A DNA stretch of 64,000 nt from Aquatica leii (GCA_035610365.1 CM069438.1:33721869-33785868); one strand, 5' to 3'; counted from the first letter of the stretch, positions 11,191 through 21,940 are shown. Numbers and translations are program-made. Notes: a model not told the origin generated them from the sequence alone.

Positions 11191-12560
11191 CCAGTTTTCT
11201 TATTCAGTAACGTAAATATAAAATGTGCCTTTACTATTAGATGCGGGTTTGAACTAAGTCCAAAGTTTAGCGCATGCGTTACTTGTATTTCTTGTCAGCT
11301 TGTGTTGTAGTTGCTAAGCACGTAGTTTTGACGCTGCTATAAAAATTTAATTTTAAATGGTCAACTCTTAGCTTGAGGGTTTTTTTTATCTTTCCAATTT
11401 TCTTTATTTACCTTGGCTGCTTTCCTAAATGTAACCGTTTACCGAGAATAAAAGGGTACAAGATGGCGGGTGAAAGTCAACTTCGCACATCTCTTGCGTC
11501 GATGCTAAAGATGGCGACGAGTGCCGTTATGTGTTATAATTACGATATCTGATTGAGACAATTTATCTAATCCTTACTGTTCGATTTGGAATAATTACGG
11601 CGAATGATCGTTTCTACAAGATTTCATTGAATGCAGCTTATGGAAATTTACAAGGCTAATTTTCTTGTTTAAGTTAAGTAAACGTAACTTCAATTATCAG
11701 CTTCTATCTATTGTTGTAATTTTTGCTTATGTGCTAACCTACATTAAATGTGAATTGTGGGAGTGCTGTCTTACTTTTGTTCTGTTTTAGCTATTTTCTC
11801 TTCCGACCACTAAGGACGAACACTTGGGCAGAGCTCTGGACAAGTCAGTCGATCGATCGGTGTATGTAAAACATTGTTACCTGTGACAGTAAGGTAGTAT
11901 TCTCTTTTTTTCATTTTATGTAGTGTTATGTGTTTTAACGATTCATAATTGGTCGTGTGATTGTGACTAGACCAAGTTTGCTTAAGCCTTTTAATTGAAT
12001 ACACGTTTACCTCATTATTACTTCAATATTACTTAAATTTTCTTTAAATATTACTACGTGTGATTTAATTGTGTTTAATCGTACTTAATTTTACTTAATT
12101 TGTTTGGATTACTCTACGAGTAAGAAATTTGTTTCGACGATGATTGCACCGAGGGAAATTACTCCCTAACGGTAGAAATTACTAAGTTTCTTTAATTTGT
12201 GTTCTCGACTCGTATGTATTTAGAGTCCATATTAACTTAGGTCTAATTTGCTTACTATATGTATATATTATTATATCTATTGTATCCTTAAGTAGTTAAG
12301 TATATTTACTGTATATGTATTTCTTTGCTCGGCTTTGGTAATTTAGCCAGAATTACACCTGTTAATTCAAAATAAACTACCTGGCGCCTGTATCTCTGGG
12401 TATGTTCTAAATCTCTTAAGCATCAAAGTGCATTTAATTTTATTATTATATAAGCTATCTCGAAATTCGGCTGCATTTTTCTTTCTAACCTACTTCCCCT
12501 CTCCTGAGCTAGGGCAATATTCTTTTGACTATTAATTCCAATTGGAATTTTTCTACATCC
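11191..12560. other. No gene recognised
   Basis: This is AT-rich sequence between two gypsy A pieces. It may include unrecognised 3' parts of the element. Frames are short, and nothing resembling a splice-supported gene, tRNA or terminal inverted repeat was seen. Confidence 0.5.
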
Positions 12561-12569
12561 ATTATTACT

Positions 12570-13770
12570 ACCCCACTGCAGCTGGTAGGGGTTGGTAATA
12601 ATTGTAGAAACACTCAGGAGATCTAATTCTTTTAAAAACTCACAGTCACCTCATCAGCTAGAGAAGAAAAGGAGACGACCTAAGAAAAACGTGCTGAATC
12701 CTCGTCGGGTCGTTTTAGACTACCCAAAACACACAAGCACCCGAGCTTACACTTGCAAATCACCGCCAGCCCCACGGTATGTTATAAATTCTCTAGTATA
12801 AAATTTATCCTCGGTACGCCTACTTTTTGTTGTTGGAGTAGGGCTAGTATGTCAAATTGTCAAACACGAATTTATTATTCTTCCGGTAAAGTTCGAAAGA
12901 CGCAAACTTTGTCTAGCGTTGTATACGCCAAACAAGGCTTTTGTACATCTATGTGGAAATCAATTAGGGAATTGCTGTGATTTTAGTCAAGATTAGATTT
13001 CAATTGAGTTTTAGGTAATACTGGCAGGATGCACTAGCTAGCTCATACCTAGAGGAAATTAATTGTAAGTATTACGTTTTTACTTTAATTCTTAATAGTT
13101 TGGTGGTCAGTTGACCGTACGTACATGTTAGGTTGTAATCACAATTGATGTTAAAATGTTTTTGTTATGTAACATATTATACGGTGCGCTTTGATTCTCT
13201 AAATCATCGATTTTCGTACGTTTATGCTTTAATTTACGAATGTAAAGTCATTCATTTTCTGAATTTAAAAGACTAGATCACTTTATTGTATGACGTGTTG
13301 CCCAGTCGAAGGCGTAATTTCGTTTGTGATACTACGTACTAGTGTTTGGCTAATTATTTATATTAATGTACATTCTGCACATTTTGACTAACGTAAACTA
13401 CTGTCTGTGATAAAATTAATATTGTGTTACTACTTCTGTTTTATCATTTGTTCGATTTCAGCTGTAGGTAGATTTAAGCGGTGTCTATCACTTCTAATTT
13501 TTCATCGTGTTGTCGCTTTTTTAGATTCAGATTATAATCTAACACTACAAAGCCTACGACTCTATCTCCGGAACAATTGAGTTAGACGTCGCTCTTTTTC
13601 TTAGTGACGGAGAAAACAGCGTAACAACCGACTCACAACAGAGAGCACCGCCTTTTAGCACTCCTAGATAAAGCAACTACCAAAACTAGTAAAACACAGC
13701 TACCATAATTGAAACAGCAAGTCCAACTTCTGGTTATGCTCTGTGTACTATAGACAGCACTGGTTCTTAA
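12570..13770 (+). repeat. Second copy of the gypsy A 3' end, interrupted by ~0.8 kb
   Basis: The frame at 12592-12801 reads KKRRRPKK, like the basic RGRPKK tail of the family C integrase, and then AYTCKSPPAP as at 7436-7480. Homology with 7436-7620 breaks near 12780 and resumes near 13625 (ACAACAG, then TTTTAGCACTCCTAGATA and TGCTCTGTGTACT). About 840 bases lie between, with no coding signal. They are either an insertion in this copy or a deletion in the other. Confidence 0.45.
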
Positions 13771-14756
13771 AGTTTCTTAACTTATCTTTATCTTCAGTTT
13801 CACGGTTTTCTCTTCTATGTGGTTCTTTAGCTTTAAGTAAAGTAGGTAGGTGTTAATCATAGTATTAACATATTACTGTTGCATATGCAAAAGGTATAAA
13901 ACTAAACAATTACGTAAATGATAGAAAATTGCAATTTTATTACATTGACTAAAATATTCTAAATGAGATCATTACGCCAGCCATGTATGCAACTCAAAAT
14001 ACATAAAAAAGTTTGTACGTATATAAAAAAAAGCTTAACATATTTGTGCATACTATAAATTATTTTTAGTTGTTTTTATAAACACAAAAAATAAAATAAT
14101 ACAAATAAAGTTTGGACATTTTAACTGAGCTCAATAAGTCTGCAAAAAACAAGAAATAATTCTGTATTTTCCTCACTTTATCTTATAATTAAAAAAAATC
14201 AAATAATGCAATTACAAATTTGCCAGCGTGATATAATCATAATAGAAACGCCTATTTTATTAGAAATTTTAAGATTTTAAAACCGATTTTGGAGAAATTA
14301 GATTTGAAACTAATTTATAATACGTTTTCAGGTAAACAGCGTAACTAAAAATTACGTTTTATTTTTAATTGGTAGAAATTGTTAATTATTTTACAGACTT
14401 CCTTAAACTATCTCTTTTGACAGTAATCAAAATTTGTCCATTATGATAATTTTAAGTAAGTTAAAAAAAAAGTTGTAAAAAAACTAGCAAAAGCACAACT
14501 TTTTTGAGTTTTAATTTTTTTGAAGAGGTAGTACTGTGTCTGATCATACAACAATGTAAAGTGTGTTGTAAAATTATAAACATTGTTTTTTTAAAAATTC
14601 AAAAAGTATTCTTACGAGTTCTGTTTTTGTTTGCGTTTATTTAAAACAAACTAGCATTTAAAATAGTTTTTTACACGTAATTTAATTTAGATATGATACA
14701 TATAACTACTTTTAACTAACACTAATAAAATGTAACGGTATTTAAGAAAAACAAAT
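13771..14756. other. No gene recognised
   Basis: Strongly AT-rich sequence with A and T runs and no ORF or repeat relationship that I could identify. It directly precedes the left pLTR of the Penelope-like element. Confidence 0.55.
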
Positions 14757-14879
14757 TCAGAATTAATAAAACGTATAGGGAAAAGCTACAACTTAAATAC
14801 AGTGTTCAAATTATCGACCACCATTAAGAGTATAATTTCCAACACAAAGCCACAAACAAGTCGAGATTCCCAAAACTGT

Positions 14880-15207
14880 ATTTACCAAGTTCCATGTGAA
14901 TGTGGCAGTATCATACGTGGGGGAAACCAAAAGACCTCTTGACATCAGACTGAAAGAACATCAGACGCACACACAGAGAGGAGAGACTTCTAAGTTCGGC
15001 ATCGCGCAACATTCGTGGGATAACCAACATCGAATGAAATGGTCGGAAGCAAAAATCATACACAGAGAGGAACATTGGTACAAACGGAAATTTAAAGAAG
15101 CGGCATTCATCAACAACAACAAAGAAATTTTCAGCCAGCCAAGTGTCGAGATAAGCAACATATGGAAATCACTAATCGAACCTCTAAAGCAACTTAAACT
15201 TCACTAA
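14880..15207 (+). pseudogene. GIY-YIG endonuclease domain, left pLTR copy
   Basis: The frame reads SYVGETKRPLDIRLKEH, the GIY-YIG core in its Penelope form (YVGET), and continues to IEPLKQLKLH and a stop at 15205-15207. In Penelope-like elements this domain nicks target DNA to prime reverse transcription. One extra base near 14907, relative to the right copy, shifts the upstream PCECG segment out of frame with the domain. It is a 5'-truncated partial copy with no RT attached upstream. Confidence 0.8.
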
Positions 15208-15308
15208 GTAATTTTGTTAATTTTTCTGTTACGCTAAGTTGATTTCGTACGCTTGAACGCTTCATCGAAAATGTCTTTAGTATATAAGCTCCAGTAGTTT
15301 CTAAGTTT

Positions 15309-15385
15309 GTTAGTATTCACCTGATGACGATTGCAGATACCACAGCAATCGAAACGTTGGGTATATTCGTTTCAAAATAATAAAC
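15309..15385 (+). ncRNA. Hammerhead-ribozyme-like motif, left pLTR
   Basis: CTGATGA (15321-15327) is followed by one extra C, then GATTGC (15329-15334), a ten-base loop, GCAATC (15345-15350) and GAAAC (15351-15355). GATTGC/GCAATC forms a perfect stem II between the two conserved core boxes. Flanks offer a stem III (ACG with CGT) and a partial stem I (GTTTGTTA.TATT with AATAATAAAC). The extra base after the first box departs from the textbook core. Hammerhead motifs are known from Penelope-like elements; self-cleavage of this one is inferred, not shown. Confidence 0.55.
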
Positions 15386-15402
15386 AATAAAAGTTCAGCA
15401 GA

Positions 15403-17277
15403 ATGTTATTACTTCGCATCAAGCAACATTGTTTAATACATTCAAACAAACGTTGGAAGACCGGTATGGACCCGGAATCAGCAACAAATTTCGAGACTAC
15501 AATGATCAAGATTACGAAGAAAGAGACACACATTAAATTGTTACGGAGGGCAAGAGACAACCAAGTTATACCAGATGGCTTCCGAGTGAAATCGCCGATA
15601 CCAGGAACAAGAGCCTTCAAGATACTGGAACGAGCAAGTTCTGCGCTTATCCGGGCACAAATCAACCACCATCGATGGAAGAAAACTTTATTACTCTAAG
15701 ACGCCACACAAAGATTCGAGGAGATAAAAGAGTTCGCATTGAAAGAAGATTACACACCAATATTCCGCAAAATAGACGCTACTTGCGAGAAGGTACGACA
15801 ACTACACTAAGAAACACACGACAAAAAATGGGCTAAACTTACACGAAACTAACAGAAAGCAGTCAACAACCAAATGAATGCCAGGAGAACCATAGTCAAC
15901 ATACTGACACATCCACTGTCTGCTACAGAAACGACTCTATTAGAGAAAGGGCTCAATTTTTCGATAACACCAAAACACGTGCCTGTACTGGACATCATTA
16001 GTGCCGTCGAGACAACACGTTTGAATCCAACACAAGCAGAAGAATTTAAGTGGAAAATCAGAAGTGCTCTAGAGAAGAAAAAAAAACAACACACCAACAT
16101 CACTAAATATGAGGAAAAAGCTCTCACAAATTCACGGAAGAACAAATGCATTAAAATACTTCCAGCCGACAAAGGGGCCGCAACTGTTATCATGGATGCC
16201 ACCACCTACGATCAAAAAATTGAAGACGTCTTAAATCAAGGGAATTACCGCAGACTGAAGAAAGATCCGACAGCAAGCTTGGAGAGGAAGATCTATCAAG
16301 TCCTAAAACTCTACGAAAGACATCTAACACCAAGGATGAGAACGATGCTAACACTACACTACAGCAAACCGCCGCATCTATATGGACTTCCGAAGATACA
16401 TAAAAGCAACATGCCGCTTCGACCGATAACCAGCTCTCGTAATGGACCCACATACCAACTATCCAGATTTCTACTACCAATTGTGTAACCACTACAGAAG
16501 AACAGCTCATCTTTTGTCAAAGACTCCAAACATTTCGTTGAGATTCTGAAAACAATACAGCTACAACCACGGGATCAATTAGTCAGCTTCGACGTAGAAA
16601 GTCTTTATACTAATGTGCCAGTTGAAGAAGCATTGAAAATCATACAAACGAAACTCCGAGAAGATGAAAAACTCCAGGAAAGAACCACGCTGTCGGTAGA
16701 AGGAATAATGAAGCTCCTAGAATGTTGCCTCGAGAATTCGTACTTTCAGAAGAAAGACAGATTCTTCACTCAAGACGAAGGACTACCAATGGGTTCATCT
16801 CTATCACCAGTAGTCGCCAATATCTACATGAACTGGTTTGAATCCCAGGCCATAGAGAAATCAAAATTGAAACCCAAAACATGGCTTAGATGTGTTGACG
16901 ATATCTTTATAATTTGGAACCACAGTAATCGGCAACTAGACCTTTTTCTACAACATCTGAACAACATCAAACCATCCATCAAATTCACTATGGAAAAGGA
17001 AAAGGAGAACTCACTTCCTTTTTTAGACGTTCACGTAACAAAGAACAAGGGAATTATGGAAACGACTGTCTACAGAAAACCGACACACACCGGTCGATAT
17101 CTTAACTTTGAATCCAACCATTCCACATCTACGAAGAGGGGAGTAGTAAAATCTCTAATCGACAGAGCGTACAGGTTGTGCAACACAGAGAAAGGGATAC
17201 GAAAAGAAATCAAAAACATTAGAAACGATCTAAGGCAGACTGGATATCCAGAAAAGATTGTAGGAGAGCTTTTATAG
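15403..17277 (+). pseudogene. Penelope-type reverse transcriptase, broken
   Basis: Three open stretches (15403-15699, 15874-16488, 16615-17277) and the short closed gaps between them form one RT. Signposts are KILPADKGAATVIMD, PHLYGLPKIHK and RPITSS in the second stretch, then the QDEGLPMGSSLSPVVANIYM block, RCVDDIFIIW as the catalytic box, and LPFLDVHVTK with YRKPTHTGRYL downstream. The box reads CVDD where Penelope elements usually have YVDD; both aspartates are kept. Stops at the ends of the first two stretches make it non-functional. It joins the endonuclease of the right pLTR through a stop near 17275. Confidence 0.85.
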
Positions 17278-17489
17278 AAAAAGCAATCGAACACCAAGGA
17301 ACAACGAAAAACAGAAGCACTGCCCAATTCACTGCTGAGCATCTCATATGTCAAAGGTTTATCAGAATCAATAAAACGTATAGGGAAAAGCTACAATTTA
17401 AATACAGTGTTCAAATATCGACCACCATTAGGAGTATAATTTCCAACACAAAGCCACAAACAAGTCGGGATTCCCAAAACTGTATTTAC

Positions 17490-17810
17490 CAAGTTCCATG
17501 TGAATGTGGCAAATCATACGTGAGGGAAACCAAAAGACCACTTGACCTCAGACTGAAAGAACATTAGACGCACACACAGAGAGGAGAGACTTCTAAGTCC
17601 GGCATCGCGCAACATTCGTGGGATAACCAACATCTAATGAAATGGTCGGAAGCAAAAATCATACACAGAGAGGAACATTGGTACAAACGGAAATTTAAAG
17701 AAGCGGCATTCATCAACAACAACAAAGAAATTTTCAGCCAGTCAAGTGTCGAGATAAGTAACATATGGAAACCACTAATCGAACCTCTAAAACAACTTAA
17801 ACTTCACTAA
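17490..17810 (+). pseudogene. GIY-YIG endonuclease domain, right pLTR copy
   Basis: PCECGKSYVRETKRPLDLRL keeps the upstream Cys-containing linker in frame with the domain, unlike the left copy. A TAG stop interrupts KEH*THTQRG near 17565, and the domain then continues intact to KQLKLH and a stop at 17808-17810. The glycine of the YVGET core is replaced by Arg (YVRET). With the nonsense codon this indicates loss of function. Confidence 0.8.
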
Positions 17811-17911
17811 GTAATTTTGTTAATTAATCTGTTACGCTAAATTGATTTTGTACGCTTGAACGCTTCATCGAACACGTCTTTAGTATATAAGCTCCAGTAG
17901 TTTCTAAGTTT

Positions 17912-17990
17912 GTTAGTATTCACCTGATGACGATTGCAGATACCACAGCAATCGAAACGTTGTGTATATTCATTTCAAAATAATAAACAA
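17912..17990 (+). ncRNA. Hammerhead-ribozyme-like motif, right pLTR
   Basis: Same layout as in the left pLTR: CTGATGA at 17924-17930, an extra C, GATTGC, loop, GCAATC at 17948-17953 and GAAAC at 17954-17958. The downstream strand differs slightly (ATTCATTTC here, ATTCGTTTC in the left copy), which weakens the proposed stem III in this copy. Confidence 0.5.
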
Positions 17991-18053
17991 TGAAAGTTCA
18001 GCAGAATGTTATTACTTCGCATCAAGCAACATTGTTTAATACATTCAAACAAA

Positions 18054-18650
18054 AGTAATTTATATACAGTGCACTTTTGATAACAATAACCGAATTACAA
18101 CAATATCCGAAATTTAAAAAAAAACAAATCAATGTTTATTGGTTAATAGTAAATATATACAACGTGTAACTAATTAACAGGTCGTTAACTTAGAAGATGA
18201 AATCATAGCATCAATACAAGCAAAAAAAATTTCATACAACGTTTAAAAAAATTAAACATTTTGAGTCAAATAAATAAAAAATTACGAACCTGTAGTATTA
18301 AATAGTTTATTGACACCGTTAATAAAAATAAATATAAAATAACGTTAAGTATAATGTTTAATACGCATTTTCCCCAATAATTTGCTGACACAAAAAATAC
18401 TAATAAATACAAAATAACGTTTTTACATAAAACGTAGCTAAGTGAAGTTATTCTAAGAAATGCGTTCAAAATACTTGAATAAATAAATAACAATGCAAAA
18501 ACAAAACTAAATATGCAAAATAACTATTTTTATGGTACATGCGTATTGTGAATATTCAGTTAAAAAATTCATGCAGAATAGATTATTGTTTATTAGCAAC
18601 AGTTGATAACAGGGCCTTGTCATAATGTAAGTTACTATGTATAAAAGATG
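18054..18650. other. AT-rich spacer holding a dispersed repeat copy
   Basis: No coding sequence was recognised. The only structure noticed is the dispersed repeat R1 at 18401-18539. Confidence 0.55.
18401..18539. repeat. Dispersed repeat R1, copy 2
   Basis: Matches 1390-1530 in the same orientation. Landmarks are TAATAAATACAAAATAACGT, CATAAAACGTAGCTAA and TGAATAAATAAATAACAATG. Confidence 0.7.
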
Positions 18651-18980
18651 ACTGTAAGTGGCTATAACGGCAAACGCTAAAAGTTGATTTTACACCCGCA
18701 AAATTCAAAACAATTTTAAATAAAACTGCGGGATAAAACCACAACGTAGAGGACATTTGGGTTGAAGTTGGTCAATGCAATTGAGCGAATTATATTAGAG
18801 TGTATCTTCGACTGTTGATGAGCCCCAAAAGAGCGAAACAGCCGTTAAGTAGTTTACTCTAGCGGCATTTGTGCAATTACATTTACCCCTAACTGTCCTT
18901 TACGTTTGGTTTTATCCCAAGGTTTTATTCAAAATTGTTTTGAATTTTCCGTTTACCGCCGTTATAGCTATTTACAAGTA
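18651..18980. repeat. Foldback element (long inverted repeat) with central hairpin
   Basis: The left arm (CTATAACGG near 18662, then AAATTCAAAACAATTTTAAATA, and GGATAAAACCACAACGTAGA) is the imperfect reverse complement of 18886-18970 (TCCTTTACGTTTGGTTTTATCC, TTCAAAATTGTTTTGAATT, CCGTTATAG). The arms are about 90-110 bases and the spacer about 120. The centre (18809-18844) contains CTGTT and AACAG around TGATGAG...CGAAAC, which resembles a hammerhead core with its first base changed. No coding capacity. It is probably a foldback or MITE-type element; no target duplication was identified. Confidence 0.65.
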
Positions 18981-19487
18981 TTGTTTATTTGTAAAAGCAA
19001 ACCCGAGAAGAAAATAACATAAACCGAAATTATGATTACTATAAACGATGTTTTTTCTATGTTGCTGCATACGTCCGACCCGTTCTTTAATAAAGTGATA
19101 ACATTTCCCGACTGATAACATTATCTGTGATTCCAATAAGCGGCGTGCACTGTATCACTAAAATAAGTATTTATTGTCCGCAATTTTTGTTTATCTACAC
19201 TGGTATAATTTATCTTAGGACACGCGTTAAAAACTTTGTATATTTAAACTGACAAAGTTTTCTTACTTCCAACTCGATTCGAAAACTAAAGTCGATCTTT
19301 ATTTGTGTACTTTTTATATTCTTCCGTTATCGGAATCCAGAACATTCTATTCTTTTCGATCGGTGTTCCAAAGTTTTCAAATACTTCAGTAACGCTTTAC
19401 TGCCTCATCCTAAAAAAAATTAGATGCAGCACCGTTAAAAAGAGTCGTGCCAATCTCTTATTGTTGTATTGTTTTAAAACTCTATTT
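18981..19487. other. No gene recognised
   Basis: AT-rich sequence between the foldback element and gypsy fragment B1. The small plus-strand frame at 19305-19496 has no recognisable similarity and overlaps the macro-domain end only at its edge. Confidence 0.5.
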
Positions 19488-19745
19488 CTCCTTTGAGAGA
19501 CACATATTTTTGTATAACGGCTTTGCACGTGAGTACTTCTTGGTGACCAGATAGAAAACGAAGCGTCGGTTATTACACGTAATTTTAAAACTTCACCAAT
19601 CGCCGGTTGCTGTCTTCGTAGTTTATCTATCCATCTAAACTTCTTCTTAAATACGACTGCTCACGCAATGTATAATGGCATAATTCTGTCATGCTTGGAA
19701 CGGATCTTGTTGCTTCTTGGTTGTAACTCTAAACCTAGCATTTTG
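19488..19745 (-). pseudogene. OARD1/TARG1-like macro domain remnant in gypsy B1
   Basis: Minus-strand frames give ARFRVTTK near 19740, then AVVFKKKFRWIDKLRRQQPA, GEVLKL and, one frame over, RRFVFYLVTKKYSRAKPLYK. These match, in order, the macro domain of B2 and the OARD1/TARG1 family, whose members have FKKKF, a (I/V)TK motif and a KPxYxN stretch at these places. The family removes ADP-ribose from acidic side chains. The C-terminal half with the GCGLD loop is absent here, and at least two frameshifts and a stop are present. Family assignment is by eye. Confidence 0.7.
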
Positions 19746-19749
19746 AGAA

Positions 19750-20140
19750 ATTTGATACTTTGATAGCTTGTGGTTCGTTTTTTTAACGCCAGAGCGTTAC
19801 ATAGACCGAAAGACATCACAGTACACTGCTATAAACTAATTCCAACAGTAAAAGCTGTCTTTTTACGGTTTTTGGGTTCTAATTCTACCTGCCAGTTACC
19901 GCTCTTTAAATCTAACGTGGAAAACCACAGGGAACTTGACAGAGTGTCTAACGTATCGTCAGTTCTCGGTAAAGAGTAGTTGTCTTTTTTAGTCGCATTG
20001 TTAAGTTGTCTGTAGGACGCCTATGGACTATTTGAAGGTTTAATCATACATTTTCTCTGTATATCTGTAATTATTTCCTCGGCTTCTCTTTTTGCCAAAT
20101 GAAGTCGGCTAGGATGTTGTCGTATCGGCCGAGCGTCTCC
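19750..20140 (-). pseudogene. Gypsy B1 reverse transcriptase, N-terminal half
   Basis: Reading down the minus strand, HLAKREAEEIITDIQRK leads into RT and [27 protein letters not shown] and MSFGLCNA follow. These are the RT blocks up to the one before YLDD. The sequence then breaks near 19750 into the macro domain, so the catalytic box and thumb are deleted. It corresponds closely to B3 at 55860-56240. Confidence 0.75.
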
Positions 20141-20179
20141 AGTATTAATTTTATGCTTCAATACATTAGTTCTTCTTTT

Positions 20180-20660
20180 TGAACTACGCACACACAGTTT
20201 TATACTGCTGAATCAACAGTTTAACTGTAGCTAGCTAGTCTTCGTTGAGGTTTTGGCACTTAAACGTAAAAATGTCTAATAGACGTTGCGGACACGTCTT
20301 CAACAACCTAGCTTCACTATAATTCACGCATCTTACAATTTGGGATACTGGCGTACGTTGGTCTACTATAGTTTTCTTTTTCAACGTTACTGTATCTGAG
20401 TTAACATTCAATATCCCCACTGGCAACGTGTTCTTTACTCGTACTAATGCTCTGCCAACTAGTAATTCTTTTTGAACCAAGTCGACTTCTATTGGTTCAA
20501 TAACGCGAATGTAATCTTTCTATCCAGGCGTGTCATCAAGTAATTTAGTCTTTCCAGACAAAGTCACCTTTTTACACAATAAAACTTGCACGGCAGCTTT
20601 CTCTGACAAATGAAAAAGAATTTTGGGCTTAGCACAGCGTTGTTGTACGTTGCCTACTTC
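20180..20660 (-). pseudogene. Gypsy B1 protease-RT linker region
   Basis: The minus-strand frame at 20235-20480 reads KELLVGRALVRVKNTLPVGI, and VSQIVRCVNYSEAR and LLDIFTFKCQNLNED follow. It aligns residue by residue with the B3 region after its protease (RLLVGRTIVRVKNTMPVRI and VSQIVRCVKSNED). A FHLSEKAAVQVLL piece precedes it near 20610. The aspartyl protease core with its DTGA motif, expected just upstream, is missing, so the protease was deleted. Confidence 0.75.
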
Positions 20661-21360
20661 CCTTTACTTCCAGCACGTTACTTCTCTTACTTAAGCTGCT
20701 TGTTTGCGGAATACACGTTGCACTATTTCTTCTATCCTTTCCTGCGTCTGGGCGGGTACTGCCTCAAACTCTAAAGCTTGAGTCATTCAACCTAGAAAGT
20801 CAAGCTAATCATAGAGTCTGCTGTGTTTCTATCTCGAAAACGGTCTACAAAGATTTGAATACCAACCGTTTTAAGAAGGTGTGTGGCGATGCCAGCCTCA
20901 AACTCCTAAAGATTTTCCGCAACTTTCTGAACACGATTTTTTATTTGGGCTTGACGCACTTGTTGAAGATGAGCGTCTCCACGTAAAGCCACTATCAAAA
21001 ACGTTGCTGTCTGCTCCCGCCATTAGTTGTAATTGCGACTTCAACCTGTTTGTAGTATGTTGATCAAGGAATTTTCCTTCAAAATTTGAAGGTACAACTT
21101 TAAACTTGCTAGTGGTTTCTTTCCAAAAGTCCGTTATTAAATCTTCGATCATGATGCTTTTTTTACGATGGCAATTCATTTGGTTTATTATTTTTAAACA
21201 GTTACATTCTTTTTCCTTTTTGGTCTAGTTTATCTTCTATGGTTCGTAAATTCTTTTTTTACTTCTGTTCTTCTCTTAATTTTTTTATTGAACAGTTCTA
21301 AGCTGGTTTTTTACGCTAATTTGCATTTGACTTGCAATAGTTTTTTTCTTCGATTTTTAA
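20660..21360 (-). pseudogene. Gypsy B1 gag remnant
   Basis: The minus-strand frame at 20898-21179 reads MNCHRKKSIMIEDLI and then TSKFKVVPSNFEGKF, matching the B3 gag (MNCHGKGSVTSEDLI, DKFKVVPPNFDGKV). After a divergent stretch a VFDSGFTWRRSS piece follows. Upstream to about 21360 lies a decayed Lys/Glu-rich coiled-coil segment. Gag would form the particle; this copy cannot. Confidence 0.7.
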
Positions 21361-21362
21361 TA

Positions 21363-21926
21363 CTAGTATGCATTTCTTACATTTTCTGAAAATTTTCGCT
21401 CAGTCGCTGACCTCCCAATTAAGAAGTGTGAAAGGGTTAGCGGTTGAAGATTGTTTGAGTCAGAATAAATAGAACGCAGTGGCCGGGAATTTAAAGTAGT
21501 TTTTACTTGTAGCATAACACTTCGAAGGTTGAAACACAGCCACCTACACCGCATTTTAAGTGACGCTTGCAAATTTAATTCCTGCTTCCTACAACTTATC
21601 TAGGTGGAAACTGTGGGAAGCTGTAAAATACCACGTAATTCCTTCTTTCCTTCCTTCGGACGTTTCCGGTACAATATGACTTTGAGTCAGTAGAAATTTA
21701 CCGAGGTCACATAGTTCAGACTTTGCGAGAACGAAATTGGTTCCGTTGTCAAAATAAATATAAAGAGAAAGCATAAATGATTGGGTGGACAAATTTGACA
21801 CCTACTCAGTGTGCACAGCTTTTGTAGAAACACAATCGTTGAAACAAATATACGCCAAGAATTGTGGAGTCTACTTCCGACTCGGATTATTCCTTCGTGG
21901 TCTAAGAAATGACTTAAACTCAACAA
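21363..21926 (-). pseudogene. BEL/Pao integrase fragments
   Basis: LSHFLDHEGIIRVGSRLHNS (frame 21687-21926) is the typical start of the BEL/Pao integrase region. LNSRPLRSIYSDSNNLQPLT with LSHFLIGR (frame 21363-21572) is the conserved end of the catalytic core. Between them, frame 21589-21801 holds DNGTNFV, the second catalytic Asp region. Integrase would insert the element's cDNA. The first catalytic block is lost and the frames do not connect. Confidence 0.8.
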
Positions 21927-21940
21927 AGGTGAAGTAATCT

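Larger units (their letters stand above)
14757..15450 (+). repeat. Left pLTR of PLE1
   Basis: It matches 17362-18053 nearly base for base, with scattered substitutions and small indels, from TCAGAAT.AATAAAACG to ACATTCAAACAAA. It carries the C-terminal endonuclease coding region followed by a non-coding tail with a hammerhead-like motif and an AATAAT/AATAAA-rich end. Confidence 0.85.
14757..18053 (+). mobile_element. Penelope-like element PLE1 with direct pLTRs
   Basis: A ~690 bp segment is present twice in direct orientation (14757-15450 and 17362-18053) around a Penelope-type RT. Each repeat contains a GIY-YIG endonuclease end and a hammerhead-like motif. This arrangement of a partial copy followed by a full copy, forming pseudo-LTRs, is characteristic of Penelope-like retroelements. 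The RT is broken by several stops and one endonuclease copy by a frameshift, so the copy is not autonomous. No flanking target duplication was evident. Confidence 0.85.
17362..18053 (+). repeat. Right pLTR of PLE1
   Basis: This is the direct repeat partner of 14757-15450. It follows the RT, so this copy holds the endonuclease in its natural position at the 3' end of the single Penelope ORF. Confidence 0.85.
19488..21360 (-). mobile_element. Ty3/gypsy family B fragment B1 with internal deletions
   Basis: Read on the minus strand from 21360 down: gag coiled-coil and start of the gag core, then the post-protease linker, then the first half of RT, then a jump straight into a macro domain. Compared with B3 (53331-58246), the protease and everything from mid-RT through integrase are missing. 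Compared with B2 (46185-53330), the macro domain sits in the same 3'-most position. All frames are broken. It abuts a BEL/Pao integrase fragment at 21363. Confidence 0.75.

Noticed and set aside
14757..18053. Interpretation of PLE1 direct repeats as true LTRs of an LTR retrotransposon
   Set aside because: The repeats contain the GIY-YIG coding end, and the RT has Penelope signatures; no TG...CA ends or primer site.
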